NCBI RefSeq assembly: GCF_004117935.1
Contig: NZ_SDOY01000123.1
Coordinates: 1-64,000 of the forward strand
Direction: 5' to 3'
Origin: Streptomyces roseicoloratus
Lineage (GTDB): Bacteria; Actinomycetota; Actinomycetes; Streptomycetales; Streptomycetaceae
Length of the DNA stretch: 64,000 nucleotides
Positions 42,051-50,673 of the stretch are shown in pieces. Positions within the stretch are counted from its first letter, which is position 1; each line of letters starts with the position of its first letter. Position numbers and translations under genes: made by a program. The notes under the pieces are model-generated. The model saw only the letters and a program-made list of their open reading frames with translations. It was not told the DNA's origin and searched no databases.

Positions 42051-43499
42051 TCACCCCCGTGCGGGCAGTCGCACCGGCAGCGCCCCGTACCCGTTGAGGA
42101 GGAAAGTCGGCAGTGGCGCCAACTCGTCGGTGGGGCAGGCCAGTTCGAGGTCCGGGAAGCGCTCGAAGAGGGCGGAGAGGGCGACGGTCGCCTCCAGCGT
42201 CGCGAGCGGCGCGCCCAGGCAGCGGTGCACTCCGTGCCCGAAGCCGAGGGTGTCGCGATCGCGGCGCAGCACGTCGAAGCGGGCGACGTCAGGCCCGTAC
42301 CGCTGCGGATCGAGGCCGCCCGCCGCGAAGTTCACGAGGATCGGCTCACCCTGGGCGATCTTCACGCCGTCGAGCTCGATGTCCTCGACGGCGAAGCGCA
42401 ACGGCGAGTACGCGGCCGGGCCGTGGGTGCGCAGCGTCTCGGCGACCACGTCGTCCCAGGAGGCGCGTCCGGCGCGGACGTGCGCGAGCTGCTCGGGGTG
42501 GGTGAGGAGGGCGGCGACGGCGTTGACCACGAGCGCGGCGGTGGTGTCCTGGCCTGCGGCGATCAACAGGAAGAGGGAGCCGAGGAGTTCGTTCTCGGTG
42601 AGGGCGTCGTCGCCGTCGCCGTCACGGGCGGCGATGAGCGAGGAGGTCAGGTCGTCGCCGGGCACCTCGCGGCGGGCGGCGACGAGTTCGCCGAGCAGAC
42701 GGAAGGCGGTGCCGCGCGCGGCCTCCATGGTCTCGGCGGTGACGCTGGAGCTGAACACCGTGCGCAGGGCGGCGGTGAGTTCGTCACGAGCACCGCCTTC
42801 GGCGACGCCGAAGAGCTCGCAGATGACCTGGAGGGGCAGCGGTTCGGCGTATCCGGTGCGCAGTTCGGCCGGTTCGCCGGCGGCGAGGCGCTCGGTGAGA
42901 CCGTCCAGGAGCGCGGCGGTGATCTCCTCGATCCGGGGGCGCAGGGCCGCGGTACGGCGGGCGGTGAAGGCCGCGGCGACCAGCCGGCGCAGCCGGGCGT
43001 GCTCGGCGCCGTACGAGAAGAGCATGTTCTCGTTGGCGACCCAGGGATAGAGGGGCCACTCGGGCGTGATCCGGCCCTCGACGAAGGCGGGCCAGTGGCG
43101 GCGGGCGTCCTTGGAGACCCGCGGGTCGACGAGGAGCCGCTCGACGTGGTCCTGGCGGACGACGGCCCAGACCCTTACCCCGCCGGGGAGTTCGACCTGG
43201 ACGGCCGGTCCCTGTTCCCTGAGCGCGGCGGCCTCGCCGGCGAGGTCGCGACCGGTCACGTCGAGGGCGTACGGGCAGGTGGCGAGGGTCTCGGGGGCTC
43301 CGGGGGCGTCGGGGGTTCCGGCGGCCTCGGGGCCTGCGGCTGCCCCGGGGGCGTGGCCGGCTTCGGCAGCCTCGACTGCTGCGGCTGCCTCGGTCGCCTC
43401 AGTCGCCTGGGCAGCGGCCTCGGTCGCCTGGGCGGCTGCCTCGGTCGCCTGGGCGGCGGCCTCGGCGGCATCTCTGCCGGCGACGTCCGTGCGGTCCAT
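42051..43499 (-). CDS. Cytochrome P450 (Cyp17-like by context)
   Basis: A 482-residue bacterial P450. The haem-thiolate loop is FGHGVHRCLGAPLA (near residue 415), the I-helix oxygen motif is LIAAGQDTTAAL, and the ExxR motif is AETLR. It should hydroxylate or epoxidise a small lipid using external ferredoxin. The first 75 residues are an Ala/Glu/Gln repeat, EAAAQAT three times, encoded by 21-bp units at 43403-43465, and are not part of the P450 fold. The start is ATG 43499 with CGGAGAA upstream. It lies 111 bp downstream of the AvaR1-like gene on the same strand. In S. avermitilis the P450 Cyp17 in this context acts in avenolide biosynthesis. Confidence 0.88.
   Translation of the reverse strand: MDRTDVAGRDAAEAAAQATEAAAQATEAAAQATEATEAAAAVEAAEAGHAPGAAAGPEAAGTPDAPGAPETLATCPYALDVTGRDLAGEAAALREQGPAVQVELPGGVRVWAVVRQDHVERLLVDPRVSKDARRHWPAFVEGRITPEWPLYPWVANENMLFSYGAEHARLRRLVAAAFTARRTAALRPRIEEITAALLDGLTERLAAGEPAELRTGYAEPLPLQVICELFGVAEGGARDELTAALRTVFSSSVTAETMEAARGTAFRLLGELVAARREVPGDDLTSSLIAARDGDGDDALTENELLGSLFLLIAAGQDTTAALVVNAVAALLTHPEQLAHVRAGRASWDDVVAETLRTHGPAAYSPLRFAVEDIELDGVKIAQGEPILVNFAAGGLDPQRYGPDVARFDVLRRDRDTLGFGHGVHRCLGAPLATLEATVALSALFERFPDLELACPTDELAPLPTFLLNGYGALPVRLPARG
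43403..43465 (-). repeat. Three 21-bp repeats in the P450 N-terminus
   Basis: Units beginning GTCGCCTGGGC(A/G) start at 43403, 43424 and 43445 and encode the heptad EAAAQAT on the minus strand. Confidence 0.85.
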
Positions 43500-43610
43500 G
43501 AGCGTGTTCTCCGTTTCGGTTCGGACTGCGTCTTGCGTTCCGCGCGCCCCTCCCCCCCGGCACACGCAACCGAGGAGAGTGTGACCTTCCCTCTGCCGTA
43601 CGAGAAGCCG

Positions 43611-44405
43611 TCAGCCCGACGTCGACGCGGTCGAAGCAGTCGACGAGGTGGCAGAGGTATTAGAGGTATTGGAGGTGGCAGCGGACGTCGCCGCAGAAGC
43701 GGACGGCACCGTGGCAGCGGTCGACGCGACGCCGTCGGCCGCGGCGTCCTCGGTGCGGGCGCGCAGCGCCTCCTCGTAGGCCCGCTCGGCGCGCGGCGGC
43801 TCGAAGTCCAGACGGACGAGCACGCCGGGCACGGCGATGGCGCTGAGGAGGGTCCGCATGAGGTCGGCGACGCGGTCCACCATGTCCGCGTGCCCGGTCA
43901 TGATCTTGGACAGCATCTGGACGCCGGTGAAACTGCCGGTGAACAGGGTCGCCGCGGAGGCGATGTCCACGTGCGGCAATAGCTCGCCGGCCCCCTTGGC
44001 CCCGTTGAGCACGGCGATGTTGTGGTCGATCCAGCCGCGCATCGGCACCTGGCGGTCGAGTCCGTCGTGCAGCGAGCCCTGCTCCACGGTGAGGCGGATG
44101 CTGCCGCGCACCATCGGATCGCCGACCCTCAGCAGGTGGGCGAGGACCAGCGCTTCGTCAGTGAGCTGCTGGAGGTAGAGCTCGCGCTGCGGCACCGGCG
44201 GCAGGGCGCCGACCTGTCCGGCGAGCACCTCCTGGGCGAGCTCCTCCTTGGAGGAGAAGTGGAAGTACAGGGCGCCCTTGGTCACTCCGCACTTCTTCAG
44301 GACCTCCGAGATCGTCGCCGCCTCGTAACCGACCTCGTCGAAGAGTTCGGCGGCCGCGAGCACGATCTTCTGACGTGTGCGAATGGCCCGCTCTTGTTGC
44401 GCCAC
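43611..44405 (-). CDS. Butenolide/gamma-butyrolactone receptor (AvaR1/ScbR-like TetR)
   Basis: A 264-residue receptor-repressor. The N-terminus MAQQERAIRTRQKIVLAAAELF and ISEVLKKCGVTKGALYFHFSSKEEL are diagnostic of ScbR/ArpA/AvaR proteins. The ligand-pocket tryptophan is probably in MRGWIDHNIAV. The last 40 residues are a Ser/Thr/Ala repeat tail. GTG 44405 has GGAGG about 6 nt upstream. It is divergent from the acyl-CoA oxidase gene and upstream of the P450 gene, as AvaR1 is in the avenolide locus. An ARE-like site 26 bp before its start suggests autorepression. Confidence 0.9.
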   Translation of the reverse strand: MAQQERAIRTRQKIVLAAAELFDEVGYEAATISEVLKKCGVTKGALYFHFSSKEELAQEVLAGQVGALPPVPQRELYLQQLTDEALVLAHLLRVGDPMVRGSIRLTVEQGSLHDGLDRQVPMRGWIDHNIAVLNGAKGAGELLPHVDIASAATLFTGSFTGVQMLSKIMTGHADMVDRVADLMRTLLSAIAVPGVLVRLDFEPPRAERAYEEALRARTEDAAADGVASTAATVPSASAATSAATSNTSNTSATSSTASTASTSG

Positions 44406-44430
44406 TACATCCTCCGTACCTCACGGAGAA

Positions 44431-44451
44431 AAAAACCGCGAGGTTGGTATT
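44431..44451. promoter_or_regulatory. ARE-like element near the AvaR1-like start
   Basis: AAAAACCGCGAGGTTGGTATT contains AACC-GCGA-GGTT, the central inverted repeat expected of an autoregulator receptor site. It lies 26 bp upstream of the receptor's GTG. Confidence 0.6.
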
Positions 44452-44559
44452 CCAACGGCTCACATGGAGTGACGGTCGGCGGCCGGTCCGGACGAACACC
44501 CACCGGCATTAGGGTTGCCCCGTCGAAGACCGTTTTCTTTTACACATCCACATTTCGAG

Positions 44560-44620
44560 AATAAAACCACCCCACCGGTTTGACAAGGCATTGAAACAAA
44601 ACCGGATGGTCCGTATCTTA
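44560..44620. promoter_or_regulatory. Two ARE-like elements upstream of the acyl-CoA oxidase gene
   Basis: Site 1 (44560-44585) has AAAACC and CCGGTTTG arms. Site 2 (44595-44620) reads ACAAAACCGGATGGTCCGTA and shares its core AACCGGATGG with the site in front of the AvaR2-like gene. They lie 58-118 bp before the oxidase ATG, within a locally AT-rich promoter region (about 44530-44600). Confidence 0.65.
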
Positions 44621-44677
44621 CCCTTGGGCAGGTCTCAGACCATCCCTACCGGTCAACTCACTTCGGGGGACGAGCCG

Positions 44678-46561
44678 ATGCTCAAGCACGCGGAGGCACC
44701 ACTCAGACACGACGCCGCCGACGCGGCCGATGTCGTCGATGCCGCCGATGCCGCCGGCACCGCCGACGACAGCGCCGTGGCCGAACTCACCCGCCTCCTC
44801 TTCGACGGCGAGGACCGCGAGCGCGTCCACGGCGAGTGGCGCAGGCTGATCGCCGGCGAGTCCTTCGCCCACCGTCCCGGCCTCACCCCCGCCGAGCGGA
44901 CCGCACTCTCCTACGAGCGGCTGCGACTGGTCAACGACACCGTGGCCGGCACCGCCGCCGAGGCCCTGACCTACGACGCCCGCAGGCTCGCCGCCCTGCA
45001 CGAGTGGACCGGCTTCGTCGACGGCGGCCTGTGCACGCTCGCCAGCATCCACTACAACCTCTTCCTCGGCAGTCTGCTGGACCACGACGGCTACCGCCGC
45101 GACCTCACCGCGTACACCACGATGGAGCGCACCGGCACCTTCCTGTGCACCGAGCTCGCCCACGGCAACGACGTCGCCGCGCTCGAGACCGTCGCCGTCC
45201 TGGACCGCGAGACCGGCGGCTTCGTGCTGCACACCCCGAACCCGGGGGCCCGGAAGTTCATGCCCAACACCAGCCTCGCGGGCGGGCCCAAGACCGCGGT
45301 CGTCGCCGCGCGCCTCCTCGTCGACGGCGAGGACCAGGGCGTCTTCCTCTTCCTCACCCCGCTCAGCGACGCGGACGGCCACCTGCCCGGCATACGGGTG
45401 CAGCGGCTCCCCGACCGCACTGGCACACCGGTCGACCACTGCCTCACCTCCTTCGAGCACGTACGGCTGCCCCGCGAGGCGATGCTGGAGGCCGCGCACG
45501 GCCGGCTCGACAAGGAGGGCAGGCTCAGCAGCAACCTCGGCAACCGGCGCAAGCGGTTCCTGCGCTCGGTCGGCCGGGTCACCATGGGCAAGCTGTGCAT
45601 GAGCGGCGGCACCCTCGGCATGGCCCGCGCCGCCCTCGCGATCGCCGTCCGCTACGCCCACCACCGCCAGGTGGCCGCCCCGAAGGCCGGCGAGCGGATA
45701 CCCCTGACCGCACACCGCAGCCACCACGGCCGGCTGCTGCGCTCCCTCGCCACGGCCTACGCGATGACCTTCCTGCACCGCTCCGTGCTCGACCGGTGGG
45801 CGGCCCACGACCCGACCGACCCGCAGCAGCGCGAGGAGACCGAGCGGCTGATCGCGGTCGCCAAGGGCTGGATCACCTGGCAGGCCCGCGACATCACGGT
45901 CGAGGCGCGCGAACGCTGCGGCGCCCAGGGTCTCTTCCCCGCGAACGGCATCGCCGACCTGCCGCTCAACGTCGAGGGCGGCATCACCGCCGAGGGCGAC
46001 AACCTGGTGATCTGGACCAAGGCCGCCTCCGAGCTGGTCTTCGCCCACGAGGCCGGCCCCGCCCACGCCCCGCGCGGCGAGCTCACCGACCTCGGCTTCC
46101 TGCGCGACCTGCACGCCTGCGTCGAGCGCGTCTGGCAGACCCGCGCCCGCGCCGCCCTGCGCGGCGGGCCCTCGGGCGACCCTGTCGGCCGCTGGAACGA
46201 GACCTCGGGCGCGGCCCTGGAGATGGTCGCCGCCCACGCCCGCACGGCCGCCGCCAACGCCTTCCTCACCGCGGCCGCGCGCGCCGCCACCCCGCGCGCC
46301 CGCTTCCTCCTGGAACACCTCGCCCGCCTCTTCCTCCTCGACGAACTGCGCCCCCACACGGGCGACCTCCTCGTCGCGGGCCACCTCACGCCCGCCCAGG
46401 CCGAGGCCCTCCACACCACGACGGAACACACGGTCGCCACCCTGGCGCCCCACCTGATGCCCCTGGCCGACGCCTTCGACCTCCCGCCGGAATGGCTCGC
46501 GGCGACCCCGATCGCGAACGCGGACTACCTGGACCGCTTCGACCACCCGCCCCGTACGTGA
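44678..46561 (+). CDS. Acyl-CoA oxidase (Aco-like, avenolide-type hormone biosynthesis)
   Basis: A 627-residue FAD enzyme that would introduce a trans-2,3 double bond in an acyl-CoA with transfer of electrons to oxygen. The catalytic glutamate region reads GGITAEGDNLVIWTK (near residue 445), typical of acyl-CoA oxidases. Flavin-contact text includes CTELAHGNDVAALET and TPNPGARKFMPN. The length of about 630 fits bacterial and peroxisomal oxidases rather than the 380-residue dehydrogenases. ATG 44678 is chosen; GGGGGA lies about 7 nt upstream. It is divergent from the AvaR1-like receptor across ARE-like sites. In S. avermitilis, Aco in this arrangement is required to make avenolide. Confidence 0.87.
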   Translation: MLKHAEAPLRHDAADAADVVDAADAAGTADDSAVAELTRLLFDGEDRERVHGEWRRLIAGESFAHRPGLTPAERTALSYERLRLVNDTVAGTAAEALTYDARRLAALHEWTGFVDGGLCTLASIHYNLFLGSLLDHDGYRRDLTAYTTMERTGTFLCTELAHGNDVAALETVAVLDRETGGFVLHTPNPGARKFMPNTSLAGGPKTAVVAARLLVDGEDQGVFLFLTPLSDADGHLPGIRVQRLPDRTGTPVDHCLTSFEHVRLPREAMLEAAHGRLDKEGRLSSNLGNRRKRFLRSVGRVTMGKLCMSGGTLGMARAALAIAVRYAHHRQVAAPKAGERIPLTAHRSHHGRLLRSLATAYAMTFLHRSVLDRWAAHDPTDPQQREETERLIAVAKGWITWQARDITVEARERCGAQGLFPANGIADLPLNVEGGITAEGDNLVIWTKAASELVFAHEAGPAHAPRGELTDLGFLRDLHACVERVWQTRARAALRGGPSGDPVGRWNETSGAALEMVAAHARTAAANAFLTAAARAATPRARFLLEHLARLFLLDELRPHTGDLLVAGHLTPAQAEALHTTTEHTVATLAPHLMPLADAFDLPPEWLAATPIANADYLDRFDHPPRT

Positions 46562-46622
46562 CACCCGGGAAACAACCCCCGACACCCCCCGGCCCCCACC
46601 CGCTACACTGACCCCGCGCCTT

Positions 46623-46695
46623 GCCTTCGTAGCTCAGGGGATAGAGCACCGCTCTCCTAAAGCGGGTGTCGCAGGTTCGAATCCTGCCGGGGGCA
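46623..46695 (+). tRNA. tRNA-Arg (anticodon CCT)
   Basis: A 73-nt cloverleaf. The acceptor stem GCCTTCG pairs with CGGGGGC (two G-U pairs), followed by a D-arm with AGCTCAGGGGATAGAGC. The anticodon loop CTCCTAA holds CCT, and the T-arm has GGTTCGAATCC. No CCA is encoded, as is usual in streptomycetes. It is followed directly by a strong terminator and then an island carrying an integrase remnant. Confidence 0.96.
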
Positions 46696-46721
46696 CTGTG
46701 TCTGACCAGGCACGGAGCATC

Positions 46722-46760
46722 GAGCACCCCCTCGGAAGCGATCTTCCGAGGGGGTGCTTT
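46722..46760 (+). terminator. Strong intrinsic terminator after tRNA-Arg
   Basis: A perfect 16-bp stem (46723-46738 with 46743-46758) closes a CGAT tetraloop and is followed by TT. Confidence 0.9.
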
Positions 46761-46969
46761 CATGTGTGCGGAGACGGATCGGGGACACGGCGCATCCGGC
46801 GGGGACGGAGCCCGCCGCCGCTACGCCGCCACCTCGCCCGGCTCGACGGGGCGGATCAGCGGGCGGACGGGGGACTGCTCGTCGGCGCCGGAGTCTGGCT
46901 CGGCAGCGGTCTCGGCGCCGCCGGGGCCTCGGGCTCGTCCTGCGGACCGGCTGCGGCCCCTGCGGCTGC

Positions 46970-47262
46970 TCACCGTCGCCGCCTCCTCCTGCCGCTCGCC
47001 TTGCGCAGCATAAGCGCCACACGGGGGTCTGGCTGTCGAGGCGGGCCGTGCGAGCACCGCTGTCGCTCTTCGGAATGACCTCCCAGGCGTCGTACAAGCC
47101 GCGGCAAGCTGCTCGCTGGTGTGGACGGTTCCGGCGGTCATGTCGGTCTCGCGCCCGGGCAGGCCGCAGGACTCGCCTTGGCGTGTGCCCCGGAAGACCA
47201 TGAGGTGGAACACCGGGTAGAGCCGGTGCTCGCGACGCCATCGAGAGGAAGGCGCCGCGGTG
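46970..47262 (-). pseudogene. Tyrosine recombinase (integrase) remnant with frameshifts
   Basis: Reading across frames on the minus strand gives HRLYPVFHLMVFRGTRQGES, then TDMTAGTVHTSEQLAAA, then (after a missing base) LYDAWEVIPKSDSGARTARL, then (after another) MLRKASG and a stop at 46972-46970. This matches the middle of actinobacterial tyrosine integrases: the first catalytic Arg in RGxRxGE and the beta-hairpin Lys in PKSDSG. The C-terminal HxxR and Tyr motifs are absent, as is the N-terminal arm-binding domain. It lies 275 bp from tRNA-Arg(CCT), a typical integration context. I infer a decayed integrative element; the family call is from recalled motifs. Confidence 0.68.
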
Positions 47263-47279
47263 CCCAGCCGGGTACCGCG

Positions 47280-47630
47280 TCAGAGTTCAGGCGCGAGGAC
47301 CGTCAGACGCAGCAGTGCGGAGATGGCCAGCGCGGCGGGTACCAGGTACCACCACCTGCGCAGCCACTCCGCCTTCACAAACACCCAGGAGAGCAGCGCC
47401 GTCACGACAGAGAAGGCCAGAGCGATACCCGCGGCGACTCCGGCGTTCGCGACAGCCTGCCGGTCCCAGGGGCCGTCGGGCTCGACCATGAAGGCGGTGA
47501 GCGCCACATAGCCCGTCACCAGGTGCCCGAGCACGAGAACGACCGAGCACACGGCAGTGCCGATCCGGCCGGCTGACCTCGACTGTCGGCTCTCGCGGAC
47601 GTCGGTCGTCGACCCTGCGGTTTCGCTCAC
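47280..47630 (-). CDS. Three-TM membrane protein, possible immunity protein
   Basis: A 116-residue protein with a charged N-terminus. Helices lie at about residues 25-48 (AVCSVVLVLGHLVTGYVALT), 62-84 and 93-112. The GTG start (47630) overlaps the stop of the WXG/lysozyme gene in a GTGA junction, so expression is coupled. I do not recognise a family. A small membrane protein encoded right after a candidate peptidoglycan-cleaving effector is often its immunity protein, and here that is inference only. Confidence 0.7.
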   Translation of the reverse strand: MSETAGSTTDVRESRQSRSAGRIGTAVCSVVLVLGHLVTGYVALTAFMVEPDGPWDRQAVANAGVAAGIALAFSVVTALLSWVFVKAEWLRRWWYLVPAALAISALLRLTVLAPEL

Positions 47631-48964
47631 CCCAGTGCCTCCTTGGCCTGGTCCAGCCTACGGTCGAAGCCCCGACCATATGCCTGGGCGTCGGCGCTTT
47701 CGAAATAGGGGCCGCCGTTGTAGCGGGCCGCGAGTTCCTGCATCTGGGCGCGGGTCATCCTCTCCGGAGGCACGTCGGCGAAGCCGCTCTCCGCTTTGAG
47801 CTGGGCGAGATACTCCGAGGCGATGAAGATGTTCTTCGCGGGGTCCTTGATCGCGTCGACCACGACATCGCGTTGCATGGCGGTGAGGTGGCTCGAGTCG
47901 TACCCGAGCACTTCGGCAGCGCGGCGTACCTGGATGGCCATGGGGCCCATCGAGGTACGGTCGGGGTCTTCGGCGCCCGGAAGAATCTTGCGTCCCTCGT
48001 AGGCCGCCTCGTCGAGCCAGCCGGGATCGCCCTCGACCTCCTGCCACGCGATACCCGCGACCATCTCGGGCGGAAGACCCGAGTCCGCGGCCGCGGCCCT
48101 GATCAGCTCCCGGTTGGCAGAGATGTACTCGCGTCGTCCATCGTCCGAGTTGGACCACAACCAGTAGTTGTTCCCCTGGGCCTCCGGGAGCCCGTCGACC
48201 CGGTTCGCAATGCGCATCAGCGCCTCCGAGACCACGACGTCGGAGCGGACAGTAGGGATCGAATCAACCTTCGGGCCTGATCCGGGCAACTGGACGTTCG
48301 GGTTGCCGCTCGCCTCTCGCGCCTCGGCCTGCAGCGGTCCGAGGCCCTTCAGGAATTGCTCGGGGTCGGGGATGGTTCCCTGGAACTCGGGGATCAACCC
48401 GTACGCCGCCTTGATGTCGGCTACGCAGCTCTTCCGCGCCTCGGACTCGACACGGAGGGCGTCGCCGTAGTGGTCCTTGGTCTGGTTGTAGTAGCTCTCG
48501 GCCTCCTCTCTGATCGCGTCCGCGTCGACGGTCAGCTCAGCGAAGAAGTCCAGTACCCCCGTGGTGGCGCGCAGGTCCTCCCACTGGCGCAGCGGTTCCG
48601 CGGCTCGTGCGGTCGAGGTAATCGCCTGGGCCTCTCGGGCCATGACCGCGGACAGCTTTCCCTCGGTGTGCTTGCCGCTCTTGTAGTGAAGCTTGGCCGT
48701 GGTTACGGCGTCGGCGTAGGCGGCGAGGGCGGAAGCCGCCAAACGGAAGGCTTCCGAGAGGGCGTCGGCGATGCTCTTGCTTTCCCTGAGCCGCTTGACG
48801 TAGAGATCGCGAGCTTCGCTCTCCCAATCAACCTTGGCAGCCTTGCGGAACGCGTCGTCGGCCGAGTCGATCAGCGCGGACAGGCGCCGGAACTCGGCGG
48901 CGTTGCGGTCGATGAGGCTCGGGTTGGCATCCTCGAGGAACTCCACGTCTTGGTGGTAGGCCAT
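47627..48964 (-). CDS. WXG-like N-terminus fused to lysozyme/SLT-like domain (putative secreted effector)
   Basis: A 445-residue protein without a signal peptide. Residues 1 to about 215 are long helices with a WXG100-like turn at VDWESEARDLYVKRL (near residue 47), the type recognised by type VII secretion. Residues about 270-440 carry the ordered motifs of a transglycosylase/lysozyme-like fold. These are GIAWQEVEGDPGW with a candidate catalytic Glu, TSMGPMAIQV, DPAKNIFIASEYLAQL, and ELAARYNGG. It would cleave cell-wall glycan if exported. The gene begins 6 bp after a small helical-protein gene and overlaps a 3-TM protein gene. The function is inferred and no assay-proven homologue is recalled. 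Confidence 0.75.
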   Translation of the reverse strand: MAYHQDVEFLEDANPSLIDRNAAEFRRLSALIDSADDAFRKAAKVDWESEARDLYVKRLRESKSIADALSEAFRLAASALAAYADAVTTAKLHYKSGKHTEGKLSAVMAREAQAITSTARAAEPLRQWEDLRATTGVLDFFAELTVDADAIREEAESYYNQTKDHYGDALRVESEARKSCVADIKAAYGLIPEFQGTIPDPEQFLKGLGPLQAEAREASGNPNVQLPGSGPKVDSIPTVRSDVVVSEALMRIANRVDGLPEAQGNNYWLWSNSDDGRREYISANRELIRAAAADSGLPPEMVAGIAWQEVEGDPGWLDEAAYEGRKILPGAEDPDRTSMGPMAIQVRRAAEVLGYDSSHLTAMQRDVVVDAIKDPAKNIFIASEYLAQLKAESGFADVPPERMTRAQMQELAARYNGGPYFESADAQAYGRGFDRRLDQAKEALG

Positions 48965-48970
48965 GGCCGG

Positions 48971-49426
48971 TCACCTGTTCTCGGGGGCGACGTAGGTTCC
49001 GCAGTCGAGCATCGCGTTCATCTGCGCCTGTACCCCCTGGTCGACGGTCGTGTAGCTGTTGCCCGAGGACTTCAGCTTGGTGGACAACGCGGCGAGGAGC
49101 GCGACCATGTCGTTGTACTGGTCTTTGGCGAACCGGGCAAAGGCGTCGACGTTTGACGCGACGTCGACGTGCGCCCGGGGAGCGCGGCTCATCGTGGCGT
49201 TCTCGCCATCCATCCGTCCTTCATAGAGAAGGCCCGCAATCTCCATGAGCAGATGCGAACTTCCGTTGATCGACGCTGCGTTCACAGAGAACCCGTCCCC
49301 CCGAGCGGTCGATCCATCAGGGTGGTCGCCGTCCGTGGGCACCTGGTTCAGCTGCATCTGCGCCGAGTCCTGCCGGCGGGCGAGTGCGGCGGCCTTGAGT
49401 TCCGCCCATTCCTCTGCGAATGACAC
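48971..49426 (-). CDS. Small helical WXG100/ESX-like protein
   Basis: A 151-residue, signal-less, mostly helical protein: MSFAEEWAELKAAALARRQD at the start, then a disordered Gly/Asp segment, then SHLLMEIAGLLYEG and a helix with FARFAKDQYNDMVALLAALS. It is the first gene of a three-gene operon ahead of the WXG/lysozyme protein. It may be its secretion partner or chaperone. GTG 49426 is supported by GGGAGGGG about 8 nt upstream. I recognise no named family. Confidence 0.65.
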   Translation of the reverse strand: MSFAEEWAELKAAALARRQDSAQMQLNQVPTDGDHPDGSTARGDGFSVNAASINGSSHLLMEIAGLLYEGRMDGENATMSRAPRAHVDVASNVDAFARFAKDQYNDMVALLAALSTKLKSSGNSYTTVDQGVQAQMNAMLDCGTYVAPENR

Positions 49427-49748
49427 TGCGTCCGCCCCTCCCTGTCCGGCCGTGTGTTGCGCGAACATATGTGCCCGCTCGTTCCCAGCTTGCCACAGGC
49501 ATCGCACCAGTGATCACTCTCGGTAGCCCCGCAGTCCGAGTTCGGACGCACCCGTTGGTGATTCAGGCTGCGCCGCCCTGTAGTGGACCAACCTGGAGTG
49601 TGATCCGCGGCGTTGGCCGAATCTGATAGTCGATACGTGCGGATCCCTGCCTACAAACCGGCGCTCCAGAGGGCCTCCGGGGGCCGGCTCCCGGGACTTC
49701 CCGGACACAGCGGCGCGTCGTGGGTGCCGAAGGCGGACCGCCGACGGT

Positions 49749-50200
49749 TTGCCGCGTACACGTTTGCTCGCCGCCTGCGACACCAACCAGGCGGCCGCTT
49801 TCCTCGGCGAGGACCGCCTCCCCTGGAAGCCTTCAGGGTCCCGGCCGCGGGCATGCCCTCCGCCGCCATTCGCTGGTCCGATCCGACCAGCGAACCCATC
49901 GTCGACGAGCTGCGCCGGATCGAGATCCTGCGTTCCACCGGCGCCCCGCTCCCGGTCGGCATCATCACCTCGCGCAAGGCCCGCGCCACGTACTACGGCA
50001 GCGTCAACGGCTCCACGACCCCCACCGCGGTCCTCGCTACCAACGAGGTCGAGGTCGTCCGCGACCGCTACAACCTCCAGCCGAACCCCGAGTTCCGGGC
50101 GGAGACCCGATGCGGTGTCACCGTCCAGTCCCTGGTGCTGACCTCCGGCACCAACCCAGCGATTGAAGAGCCGCGACGTACGCCGATGTGGCGGGTCGGT
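49749..50200 (+). pseudogene. Unrecognised broken gene
   Basis: Strong codon bias shows former coding. LLAACDTNQAAAFLGEDRLP (about 49765-49825) runs in one frame and shifts near 49825 to AFRVPAAGMPSAAIRWSDPT ... VRDRYNLQPNPEFRAETRCG ... in another, ending about 50200. No credible start or ribosome binding site is present. I do not recognise the family. It lies inside the island next to the integrase remnant. Confidence 0.5.
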
Positions 50201-50402
50201 GGAACCTCCTCGTCGATCGACGTACTGGCCCCCTGGAGGCACTCATCGGCGGTCAGCCCGTCCTGGCGTAGCCCTTTCCGCCCCGATCAAGCCTGCCCGT
50301 CTGGCAACTACGCTTGCCGCATCGAGTTCGTCATATCTGCACAGGCACGGAGGCGTCGTGACCGCGAGGGCGGCCCAGACTCACGTCCGGGCCGCGCTTC
50401 GC

Positions 50403-50627
50403 TCATGCCCTCTCTGATCCGTCGTCATCCAGAATCTCGAGCGCGGACGGCACATCGGCGTTCGCCCAGCCGACGATCGGTAGAGGTGCCATAAGGACAC
50501 GAGGCGCCTCATCGGTATCCCCCCAGCCCGGCACAGGGCCACCGAGAGCCGAAGGCGCGTCAACGTCCTCCCACGTCGTCGTGGGCGTCGCTGCCTGGCA
50601 AGGCGCGTCAGCGCGGTCAGGGTTCAT
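50403..50627 (-). CDS. Small acidic hypothetical protein (74 aa)
   Basis: The ATG at 50627 has GGAGGAG 5 nt upstream. The protein is acidic and rich in Pro, Ala and Trp, with two similar segments (VDAPSALGGPVPGWGDTDE and VGWANADVPSALEILDDD) that look like an internal duplication. There is no membrane segment. It is preceded 46 bp upstream by a 46-residue membrane protein gene. Function is unknown. Confidence 0.6.
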   Translation of the reverse strand: MNPDRADAPCQAATPTTTWEDVDAPSALGGPVPGWGDTDEAPRVLMAPLPIVGWANADVPSALEILDDDGSERA

Positions 50628-50673
50628 TTCTCTCTCCTCCAACTGTCGTGGCAGCACATCTGGCAGGGCTGGT

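Noticed and set aside
46763..46969. Small plus-strand gene after the tRNA terminator
   Set aside because: The ATG at 46763 lies right after the hairpin with no ribosome binding site, and the translation is low-complexity without conserved features.
50403..50627. RiPP (lasso or lanthipeptide) precursor
   Set aside because: No leader/core boundary, no cysteine- or Ser/Thr-rich core, and no maturation enzymes nearby.
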